Shown here: positions 35,123-45,560 of the stretch, piece after piece
How positions within the stretch are numbered: position 1 is the stretch's first letter
How the letters are laid out: each line of letters opens with the position of its first letter
Origin: Nautilus pompilius
Lineage: Eukaryota > Mollusca > Cephalopoda > Nautilida > Nautilidae
Reading direction: 5' to 3'
DNA length: 64,000 nucleotides
NCBI GenBank assembly: GCA_018389105.1
Contig: JACATO010000993.1
Span: 545,545-609,544, forward strand
Made by a program: the position numbers and the translations under genes
Notes under the pieces: model-generated
Databases searched by the model: none
What the model was told of the DNA's origin: nothing
What the model saw: the letters and a program-made list of their open reading frames with translations, nothing else

Positions 35123-35349
35123 CCACACCGAGCCGGATCGACAGCAGTAAAAAGGGGAGAACGAGCAGCAATTTTAAGAAGACCCATTTCCCAAAAAATG
35201 AACTGTCGACATGATAATATAATTAGGTAAATGCAGTGATTGCGGCGGACAGGCACCGCCGGAGACTAGGTCGGTTTAGAGCACAGTCATTGATTGATAC
35301 GGCTGGGCGTGAAGTCGAGGCTGCTAGAGGCCAGTACTGTCTCTTTATT

Positions 35350-35370
35350 GGGGGGGAGATAACCCCCCCC
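35350..35370. repeat. G7/C8 hairpin
   Basis: Seven G, the loop AGATAA, then eight C: a short perfect hairpin of homopolymers. Confidence 0.9.
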
Positions 35371-38300
35371 ACCAGATTAATCTCGGTTGATAAGCAAAAC
35401 ATTTGAATCAGGTACAGGCAGAAATCGGCGTATAGTTACTTTATTTTACAAGGATGAAGCCGTTTAATAATTTATGGTTATCCGTTTTAACGCTGAACAG
35501 GTAAATTAATTCTTATTACGTCATACAATGTTCATTTCAGTGTTGGCGAGCCGCCATGCGCCGGGATGACGCTGGGGGTCGCTGTAACCAAGCTGCCTTA
35601 GCTCCATTTACTATGACAGCGTAGCTAATCTTTATTCAAGAAATACAAGCATTTAAAAAATGGCATTTTAGCCATTTGCGAAAGCTTTCTTCTTATCGTA
35701 TAAACATCCACCAGAACGACAAACTTGTTTGGAGAATGATGCCTGCCGCCTGCCAGATAGAAGGATGGTGCAGCCAAGGAAGAGCTGCAGTCGACTTTTC
35801 AGGAGACCTACATGGAATCAGGAAATTCCATTTTCGGCGGAAACAATGCATAGAATAAACTTCAGAAAGCTGGGATACCTGTTAAACGACACTGCCGCTT
35901 TTCAGTTAACCACATCGAGTCGAGATTATCAGCATCTCTCCGATTACCAACAGGGATTCTTCCTTTAAAATGGCTCCTTAAACAGAGCTTTTGCCTGACA
36001 GCTTCAGAAAAAAGTCAGGTCGCATTAATGCATTTAATTAAATTATTTTTTCTGCATACAATATTTAATGTTCTGTGATACTGCCTCACTAGACAAATAG
36101 TCAAACAATCACATTTACATTACATCAGTTTTGCATCTAAAACGCATCTGCTTTAGTTAGATTAATTGAATAATATTGAGAAGTTTGATTTTATTGGTAT
36201 ACTCAAATAATGCATCGTTTTCCTTCAGATGCCAGCCGAGTTCCCGTCGGGCTTTGTTTTACTTTACTGCTTACAAAAAAAAAGCAGTTAATTAAGAATT
36301 TGTTTGATACTCATGGCCGTACTATTAAACTTTTAAATATATGGTGCCAAATTCCAATATCCCCATACTTTTGTGATCAGTTTATTAATCTATAATCAAT
36401 GATGATTTTTTATGGTTCTTTACTGTATTTTTTGCCAGAATTTCTTGTCTTTTTCGAAATCAGTAGATATATTTTTTTTAAATTATGGATGCAGATGGGT
36501 GTTTGTCATAAAAATATCTTTACGAAATTTTACTAAAATTGAAAAAAGCAAAACTATTTTGCATAGTTTAGTCTTTTATTTTAGCAAGATTTAGAACCGT
36601 CAAGTTTGAAATGCTTGCTTTCGCCATTGTTGGTTGGTTTTTACGAAGAACACCAGAAAAAAAAAACACATTCATTTTTGGAATTATATAAAAATGGTCA
36701 AAAGAAAAAGCTGTTTCCTAAGTTAATTAATTCATTTTTCTTTGCGATCTCCTGTCCTGACAACGAGGTCTTGGGGACATCTCATATCAGGGAACTATCA
36801 GGAAAGAGATAGGGAGCATTACTGCTGATGGTCAATCAAGTTACCAGGTATTGGGTGGGGGGGGGGCATTTGAGCGCTGGTCTAAAGTGGAACTAATTCA
36901 AGAATTTCCCAAATCTCTCTACTAATATATATCTATAAAGTGCTTACGGAATGGGCTTTAATGATAATAATAGGGATAGACTAAAGGAAGGAGAGTGGCA
37001 CAGAAGAGCGAGATTTATAAACGTGCCCGTGCCTCATTCGGGGCAAGCTGGTGATGTACTCACAGGGCTATCCGCTACGTTCGCATATTAAACCTTCTAT
37101 TAGTCTTGGATTCAATTGTCAGGATTAGTTGCTGCCTTTGGTAGTTTATGCTTCGCCTGTAGTAAGATGAACGGTTAGCATATCACAACTTGAACAGCTT
37201 CCAGGTGAAAGAAGAAGAGTGTAGTTGGACAACGCCGATTTATCTGTTTTATGGTAAAGTTCTTTATAAGTCATTTCTTGGAGAGAAAAAAAATTACCAT
37301 TATCTCCTGGATCAGTGCTGTAAACTGCCTTGGCAGTCTCTTGATAATCTGGTTGTAGTTGTCGTAACATATGCCAAATGGACCAGTATGAAAGATGTCT
37401 TTATCTGAACACGTAATCTAGTGCTAAGCGCAAGATTTAAAAAGCCATCTCGAAGAATGCAGCGCAATAGAGTTTACAAACATAGTAATAGAATAAAAAC
37501 GTTAGATTATAACCTTTGGTGCACACAAATAATCGTAGTATTGGGAAGTTTGTCAGCTGCATTCCTTCAGACAGTTTTAGGTGCCAGGTCGCGTCCAGAA
37601 AGCTGACTGTCCAAACTTATTGTCTACAATTATTGACTTTCCACAGTGTTCCGTGAGACTGAACACGTTCTGACAGGGACAAAGCACATAAAACCCGAAA
37701 GGAAAAAAAAAAAATCCAAAATAATCAACGATGCATTATAAACCATTTTCAACAGTTTTCCGACGGACGCAACACGGAAGTTAGCGGGGCAAGAACTACG
37801 CGGACAAAACTTCTGGGTGTTTGTTTTGCATTCTTCATCGTTTAGCTCTAATAATTCATCGCGTTTCTGACGTGGAGTGAGACAAATCGGGGCTCGAGGA
37901 AGCTTTCCACAAAAACCAATTTGCTTTCCGTTGTTGTTCAGACTTTTTACGGATAAAGGATTCCGGAAATAAAATCTGAAAATAGTAAAACGCAGCAAAT
38001 TAAAAAAAGAAAACAAGAAAAAAAAATTAATTAAGAAACTTAATCCACCAGTGAACAGAAGGAAAACACTCTTCAGCGCCGATGGGATTAAGGCCGCGAA
38101 CAAACGATATTTGATTTCCGTAAAGACGCTTGGCATGGGAAGGAAGGGTAAACAGTCCACTATTATCGGAGGAAATTGAAAACTCGCATTTGTTTCTTCT
38201 TTTTTCTACCCGTGGTATCGAATACATTCGAATAGTATATAGTATAATTACTTGTTAATCTTTTCCTTAGCTAGAGAAAAAAAAAAACAGTTACCTTATA

Positions 38301-38883
38301 CTGTATCAACAATCGCCTTTACATTAAAAAACAAATACTTCAAAACTGAGTATGTTTTCGCGGAATAAGGTAGGCGCATCCGGGAGACAAGTGAGATGAA
38401 TAAATACAGGAAAACGAAAGTAGTTTTAATCTGCCATGCGTTATTTTTTAAATCGGATTTATTTCGTCTTGCGTCACGAACCGATATCGTTTACCTTATT
38501 CTTTTATCGCCTGGCTTTGATGGTCACATTAAAGACGAAGTAGTGAAATGCTCCGCTGTTGTTAAAGATTCCGTCGCAGAAGGTACTGGAAAATGTCGGA
38601 GTGAGCGCATCAGTTACTGCCAATTCGAAAACGTCTGAGATAACTGTTTATTTTGTGTAAATAACCCTTTGCCTGGGGCTTTCCGTTCTGAACGATTTCG
38701 CCATTAATATCTGCGCCCGTGCAGGAAATCCTGATGACAAGACATTAATTAACTTTTATCGATTTGTTCTGATCTTTGATTTATTGCCATTTTGCTCTAA
38801 AAACGATCTTAAGGAGAAATTTTATTCCGACAAACGATCGGTTAATTAATAAAAATTCACACCGTTGGCGCTCCGTCTCCCCT

Positions 38884-39019
38884 CTTCTCTCTCTCTCTCT
38901 GTAATGACACCATCCCTCTCTGACGTCATATCTCGCTCTGTAGTGACGTAATCTCTCTCTGTAATGACGTCATCACTCTCTGTGTATTGACACCATCCCT
39001 CTCTCTCTCTCTCTCTCTC
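38884..39019 (-). repeat. CT-rich array with CRE-like minisatellite units
   Basis: Read on the minus strand this is (GA)n interspersed with units of about 21 bp: TGATGACGTCATTACAGAG, then TTACGTCACTACAGAG, then TATGACGTCAGAGAG, then ATGGTGTCATTACAGAG, with another GGTGTCA unit before them. They are clearly related to the units at 42683-42906. The array is older or more diverged because each unit differs. Confidence 0.9.
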
Positions 39020-42000
39020 GGCAAGATTCGGGGCTTCTGGCTCTCTGCTATGCTGTTCCCACACTGGCGGGATTTCTCTCGCCCTTCTGTGCTAGCGAGT
39101 CCTGCTTGGATTCCATTTGGGTTTCCCCGCAGTGCTAGCCAGAAAATTCTAGTAAGTAATCTTTCTGATGAAGTGAGCGATTTTCAGCCTATTGTAGGGG
39201 GCCACCGCAGCGGGGAGAGCGTGTGGTCCCCTCACACGTACTGAAGCACCCCTTACATTTGGTCGTCTGAAAATACGAGTGAACCATCTCTGAGTATTTA
39301 GGAATGTCACTGACACGTGACATGCAGAATTTTCTAGCTCCCGCGCTTCGCCAGCAAATGCTCAGAAAATACCAATTTTAAAGTTTGTTTAACTTTCAGC
39401 TTTTTTTTTCTCTCCCAAATAACTCCTTTTTTTAAAATATATACCTACCCTGGGAACCAGTGTCCTGGCAGTAATTTCATCTCCGGTTGCTACCTTCAAG
39501 ACTCCATTTCTCACTTGCGGGAGAGCTAATTAGCCAGATTTATATTTCTTCAAGATGCTTGATGCTTATTTCATGGTCGTGTCTGAGTTCGCTTTATAAA
39601 GCAGTTCTCCAAATAGTCTGGGGGAACAACCCCCCCCCCAAGAAAAAATGTTCATAACTTTATTTTCTTTATTCCACCATGCTGTTACATTTAACACAGC
39701 TTTGTAGCCAGACCCGGCCTGCGTGCCATTTCGCTTCTAACGGTTGCTGCATGCTCCATATTCGATGCTGACTTCTAACTCCATTTTTTTATAAAGCCAC
39801 TCTTCCCTCTGGCAGCGGCTCTACGTTCATCAGGAGAATTGTAAACTACTGGCGTACGCAGAGACTAATTCAATTTAAAGAGCATCTTGTTGTATTCAGG
39901 AAAAGAAAATGTTTTTTTTTTTCTCCTAAAATTAAACCGGAGTTGTTTTGTTTTAATAGTTTCACTTTACTCCCGAGAGTAAATAAATAGAAAGCATACA
40001 CGTGACAACGTCGTCTAACAATACCTGGGAGAAATGTCATTTGAATATTTCTTTTTTAGCTGGATATAGTACACTGTATTTTATGTTAACTAAAGACTTT
40101 GTTAAATGAAATTAAAATGACATTAAATTAGTAATTTTTAGCTTTAGAAACCATAATCTGAATCCCTTGTAGTTAAAACCTGACCGATTAATGTTTTAAC
40201 AGCATTAGATTCAAGAAAGATGTATACGAGTTTACACAAGGTCATAAGGCTTTCCCTCATATTAACCGAAAATAAGGCATTGCAGTCGGAAAACATCATC
40301 AGAGAAGGGTTAAATCATGTCTAAGCTTTGATTGTTGCTTCTTGTACTCTCTCACAGTTCTCTTGAGTTTTCGCATTTTTATCAGGGATGTATATAGAGT
40401 TTAGCTTTTGAAAAACAAACTCTGATATTTCTTTCTATACATTCACTGAGCGATATACGCTTGAGGTGTTCTGTGTCTAAATCTGCCGCTGTTTACATGT
40501 GTGGCACCGAGAGACTACGCAGCAGCCAAGACATGGCAGGTAACTGGATATAGATCACTTTTAAGTGATAAAGTATCTGTTGTACAACATCTTCGGGCAG
40601 CAACGATTAACGACCCTGGATTAACCGGTTACCCGGATAAACGGAGAAATATCTAGTTTTCACAATACTTTACATAGGAAACAAAAGTCTGTCCATTTTA
40701 TACCAGTAGCTATGGTCCAATATGTAAATAATGCACTAATAGGGGTTATCTCATTTATGGAAAGTTAGGAAATTATTTCAAAGAGTTAACCATAGATTTA
40801 CCCGAATTTCTATAGGTTTTAATATTTAGAATATGCTGATCAACCTAAAGAAATTAGACTTAGCTAGTTTGTATTATAGAAGCGTAAAAGGTTTAATTAA
40901 AAGTGATATTATAGATCAATTAAAAATTCTCCATGATAAGTATTCTCCCTCCCCCCTGAGGTTTTGCCCAAATTAGCTTTCCTTTTCATTGCCCCTAACC
41001 GGTATTTCTTGAGTATTTTCAGACCTCGTTCTTTCGCAATTACAAGAAAATACATAGCTTTTAATATAAAAGAATAAACAATAAAAATAGACACGTTTTA
41101 ATAAACGCAAAGCACATCGCTAAATAAAGAGAATATTTATACTGGATTTTTAATTTTTGCCGTATTTTCTAGATATCATTGCTTTCCTCTCGTCACAGTT
41201 GGTGTGGACTACTGCGGCTTTTGATAAGAATTTTGGTGGCTGCTCTTTCACACCACGCGAAACGTTCGAGAGAGAGAGAGAAGATCGTGTCCCACCCATA
41301 GCGATTCTTTTGTAGAATCTAAATTCTTATCTTAGCGGATTTTTTTTTTTTTTATACTTGAGAAAATAACGTATCTCTAAACAACAGTTTAAAAAGAATT
41401 CGGATCTTAATCGATCAAAAGATATCTGTGTTCTTGAACCCAATCTTTTACGCTCGCACACGTTCTGTTGTTGTTGTTTTCTTCTTCTCTTGTAGCTTTT
41501 TAACAAGGTTACAGGAATTTACCAGACAGAACATGAAACGAGAATATCGCGTTTATTTTGTCTAGATCCTCACAAGGAAATCATGACATCAATACGAAAC
41601 TTCTTTGAAAAACCTCCAGATGGATGACATCTGTTGAAAAGAAGGAAGTAGTGCATATACAAGACGGATTCGAAACGCCATCTCCATGCTGGTCACTCAG
41701 TGTATCGAAGCGTAGTCATGCACTTAACGGTTTAGATATTCTTAAGACGCCTCCAGCTAATGATAGTAATTGCTTATCTTTATCACAGTAGTGTGTACGG
41801 ACTGAAAGTAAAGAGATCTAATCAAATATACGAAAGCTAATATTCGGACGAACCTGTGACGTTATCCACGCCGTTTATAAACGTGTTTCCTTACTAACAC
41901 CTGTAGCGTCATTGCTGCTACACAGGTAACAGTGCTGTAGTCACTACAGACATCTGCCGTGAATAGTGTCTTGGACCAAAAGATGTGATAGTTGTTTAAA

Positions 42001-42642
42001 AAAGACAGTGTAAGCCGTAAAATAATCACGTGCGTTTGTATAGTAGGCTTGCCGAGTGCAGCATCAGCTATGCTTTATGAAATGGCGGCTTGGTGGTGGG
42101 GCCGTGTTAAGCTGGCCACCTGTCCAGTAGATGAAGTTATCTTGGGTAACAGTCAAGGGTTCTTGTCGAGGAAACTGGGTGTGGCCGGGATGTAATAGCA
42201 AAATAATCAATGGATCAGGTTACAGGTAAGTTTGTTCTTCTCGATGGTGGGTGTGTGCCACCTAATGACTGAATAAATGAAGCTCGATAAGGCAAAATTT
42301 TCACACAACTGTGGCAATATCACATCGTAGCAGGTGTACATTGCACAGCATCATTACCGATGACAGATGACGCACCTCTATTAAATAGCGCCATCCTTTA
42401 GCAGAAAAAAAAATAATTCAAAACTACGTTTTCGGCGTCATGATAAACGTGTTTTGGCAAGTCAAGGTGTCATTCTTGATGGCCTACTGTTCCAGATTTA
42501 CGCCATACAAAAATAAAAAAATTCACTTCCTGCTTATGTCCTGGTTAATAAAAAAAACACCAAAAAAAATAATCTAGGCTCATCTTAATATAGTCGGAGT
42601 GTAGCACTTTCATTTGCACTCAAGACAAAATTACAGGTTTGT

Positions 42643-42647
<5 letters not shown>
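39020..42647. other. Non-coding DNA, nothing recognised
   Basis: Short frames only. A G5/C10 hairpin at 39620-39639 and a CAG-GTAAGT donor-like site at 42223-42231 were noted. No transposase or RNA motif. Confidence 0.45.
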
Positions 42648-42687
<40 letters not shown>

Positions 42688-42925
42688 GTCACTACAGAGA
42701 TATGACATCACTACAGAGAGATATGACGTCACTACAGAGAGATATGACATCACTACAGAGAGATATGAGGTCACTACAGAGAGAGATGACGTCACTACAG
42801 AGAGAGATAGAGAGAGAGAGCGATGACGTCACTACAGAGAGATATGACATCACTACAGAGAGATATGAGGTCACTACAGAGAGATATGACGTCACTACAG
42901 AGCGAGAGAGAGAGAGAGAGAGAGA
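42648..42925. repeat. (GA)n array containing ten 21-bp CRE-like units
   Basis: GA repeats flank a minisatellite whose units begin at 42683, 42702, 42723, 42744, 42765, 42786, 42823, 42844, 42865 and 42886. The unit is ATGACGTCACTACAGAGAGAT (split here as ATGACGTCAC and TACAGAGAGAT), mostly 21 bp. The core varies as TGACGTCA, TGACATCA or TGAGGTCA. A GA insertion separates units 6 and 7. Frames of 70 to 109 codons on both strands are repeat translations. Confidence 0.98.
42684..42893. promoter_or_regulatory. Cluster of CRE/ATF-type TGACGTCA sites
   Basis: Five of the ten units (starting 42683, 42723, 42786, 42823 and 42886) carry the full palindromic CRE TGACGTCA; the other five have one-base variants. 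CREB/ATF binding is inferred from the consensus only. Confidence 0.4.
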
Positions 42926-43435
42926 AGATGGTAACCAACCATTCGTGGTGTTCAGCGAAGAGATATAGTCGCGAGGCTCCACGAATGCTTTTTGTGTAAA
43001 ATTGACCTGGGTGGGGTACATTCGTTTCCCCAGGTGAGTAATCTCTTAAAGTTTCCGCGAATTAAAAAAAAAAAAAAACAAGCAACAACAGCAAAATGTC
43101 AATACAAAAACTAGAGGTTTATACGTTTCTTTTCCAAAACGTTGTTTCGGGGTGAAGTCGTACAAACCCTAACTCGCCGCCTAATTCTGCTTACCTTTAC
43201 CCGTACTGCCACCCACCAATCGGTTTTCGGCATGTCGCATTTCACTACGACGGCTCAGACACAGACACACACGCCCGCATTTATCGTTATATTTTCTGTC
43301 CGTTTCTTAGCTTCTGTGTATCAACCCCCCACCCACCTTGTATTCGTACTTAGTACCGCGACAATCAGGAGGTCGTGACCGCTTGACATACATGGTGATT
43401 CATGCTTCTTTTTCAAAGTTTTCATAACAACTTCC

Positions 43436-43445
43436 GCGCATGCGC
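43436..43445. promoter_or_regulatory. NRF1-type palindrome GCGCATGCGC
   Basis: A perfect match to the NRF1 core palindrome, preceded by CTTCC. NRF1 sites often lie near start sites of housekeeping genes, but none is visible here. Confidence 0.35.
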
Positions 43446-44262
43446 CATCAAAAGGCTGGGCGACAGTTTGAGCCTCAAAATCAAATGGAGACATGAATTT
43501 ACTCAATGATCCTTGCTACTGTAACATCTAAATTTTTTCATTTAAAGGAAACGTTTGAGGTGTTATATATATCTTTATTTTATTAGAATCTATTGCGTTA
43601 GTTTTAATACTGTAATTTTTCCATAAATAAAAGAATTTGCTCTGTAGAGGATATTTTTATTTGTATTTTTAATGCTTCCTATCTGCAACAACTTCCTTGC
43701 AATATTCGCAGACCTCAGACAGAAAAATAAACAGCATAAGTTATTCGGTCTCGACTTCAGGTTCGAACGACGTTCATACTCTCGCCTTCTGCGTGAGGGA
43801 GGGGGAAAAAAGTTTCCACATATTTTATTAATTAAGAATCTTCCGCTCAAACATAGCTGCACTAAGATAATCTTCAGCGGTAAAAACTTTGAAATAAAGT
43901 TCCACAAACTTCCGACTCTTTTTGTCGTCACGCTGATATAATTAGTGATACCTTTCGTTAATTACAACTGTCCGGTGCATCAAACATTTCCCTGATAGAT
44001 CTTCGGAACACAGCCAGTTCCTGACAGCTTTGAAGATAACTAATCTGGTAAGTATCTTTGCCAGTCTTTGGGTTCTTTGTAGGGTTTCCGTTGCAATAAA
44101 AGAAAAAGGAAAAAAAAAAAATGTTATCGGAAGAATTTGAGGAAACGTATACTTTTTTCAGATATAGTTCGACGCCAGGCAACGATGAACTTATAAATCA
44201 AAAGCTTAAAATAATCCAACTGATAAAACCAATTCGTATAGTTTCTCTCGTGTTTTATTCAC

Positions 44263-44291
44263 ACGTCACGCCACACCACACCACGTGACGT
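44263..44291. promoter_or_regulatory. Inverted ACGTCAC/GTGACGT with a CACGTG E-box
   Basis: ACGTCAC at 44263-44269 is mirrored by GTGACGT at 44285-44291; the right arm overlaps CACGTGAC, a USF/TFE-type E-box. The spacer is 15 bp of CCACA repeats. Confidence 0.3.
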
Positions 44292-45299
44292 ACCCTCGAA
44301 CACAAAATGCAAGCGACCGGGTTCAGAAGAGTCGGACTCACGAATATTTGACTATTACTTGGTGAATTTTCAAAACTCTACTTGCCGACAGCTTAGAGTC
44401 TGTCTCGACGGTAGTCGGGCGTTGGTTAGGGAAAGAAGAAAAAAAAAGGGGGGGAACCAGCAAAGACAGGAAAAAACCCAGCTAAGATTAAATCTTCGTC
44501 GATGAACTATTTTCTGACTCTCTGCTGTTACTAATATCCGTTAATTTCGCGTAATGAGATCTGTTCTCCGCTCGAGCAGGGACAGGGATGGAAGAAAGTG
44601 CGAGCTCTTTTACTCACTTTTGGCTTTTCATTTATTTGATCCCATTATTTAAAACAAACATTAGAAATCATCGTAACACAAGTGCGTATACGTTCTATAT
44701 CTCACTGATGCATATGACGCCCTATGTGACCGATACCTGTTGGTCTGCAGCTGAGACGTGCAATCTGTTATAATGCATGCTAGTTAAATCATTGCCAGTC
44801 CTTAACAATGACAGTTTTGCAACAATTTGTGGCATTTGAATTCTTCTCTTAGTCGCCTAGCTAATATATTAAATCTTTGAGAAGTACGCCCGTGTGTTTA
44901 CGAACAGAGCGAGTACCGGTCCTGACAGAGAATGGTTAAATAGACGGAAGGAAGCCCGTGGATGTGAATTTAGGAGCGTAGTTCCAACGAAATTAAAACA
45001 AATCGCCACAAGTTGTCTTATATATATATATATATTTTCCCCTGATAAATAAAAACGACAGCAACCAATGATATCGGAGAAGTGGCTAAGAAATAATGTA
45101 CAACCGTAGATGTTTTCAAGCCAAGACATTAACTGAATATTCTGATGGAATTCTTTACTCCGCTATATTATATATATATCAACGTTAAGATCCATTTCGG
45201 TGGGAAGCTCACATATGGCGGCACCGTACGCACACAACAGCATACCTCCGACGTGTCGCGTTTTCGGTGTGTGGAACAGATGAACGGGCATTTATAATT

Positions 45300-45560
45300 G
45301 AACACTTTACCTGGTGGAGGATGGGGCGACCTTGACCAGCTGAATGCCATCCACGATCTCCAGATCTCGACCCCACCAAATTTTGTCCTGCGGGGCCGTA
45401 TTTAAAGGCAAAGTACATGCCACAAAATCGACTGCTACCATCCACGGATTCCAACAGAGAACTGTTGATATTCCAACAGTTTGCCGCTGCTCTGTTGTCA
45501 GACGCCGAAAAGCTGCGAGGATGGAGATGGTCGACATCTTGAACGCCTCTTGTCACGTTT
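45300..45560 (+). mobile_element. Decayed mariner/Tc1-superfamily transposase C-terminus
   Basis: On the plus strand, EDGA at about 45317-45328 resembles the second catalytic Asp motif (QDGAPPH-type). At 45351-45386 the codons read PRSPDLDPTKFC, a clear match to the third catalytic motif (SPDLTPxDF). One frame further it reads FVLRG, then FKGKVHATK, the expected continuation (FFLWG...KDKVY). Between the two Asp motifs only about 13 codons remain where the family has about 34, so the core has an internal deletion as well as a frameshift and a stop. A degenerate tail (RMEMVDIL) follows to about 45560. The overlapping 115-codon minus frame is a shadow. Confidence 0.65.

Larger units (their letters stand above)
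33947..38883. other. Non-coding DNA with isolated GC-rich patch
   Basis: Mostly AT-rich. A GC-rich patch at about 35080-35370 holds a GC-box cluster and a G7/C8 hairpin (listed separately), and a PBX/HOX-like TGATTGAT near 35291-35298. The 176-codon minus frame 38160-37630 has two hydrophobic stretches but no recognised domain, and its Phe/Leu-rich part is opposite A-rich runs. Confidence 0.45.
42926..45300. other. Non-coding DNA with NRF1- and E-box-type motifs
   Basis: No gene recognised. Frames of about 110 codons near 43590-43941 occur on both strands over the same bases and have no recognisable domain. Two short motif sites are listed separately; a (TA)n lies at 45018-45036. Confidence 0.45.

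Noticed and set aside
37630-38160. 176-codon minus frame with two hydrophobic stretches
   Set aside because: The hydrophobic parts are opposite A-rich runs; no family resemblance and no exon signals in fitting places.
5291-41605. Shared GACATCAATACGAA at 5291 and 41587
   Set aside because: A 14-base match between two places is expected by chance in 64 kb of AT-rich DNA, and the flanks do not align.
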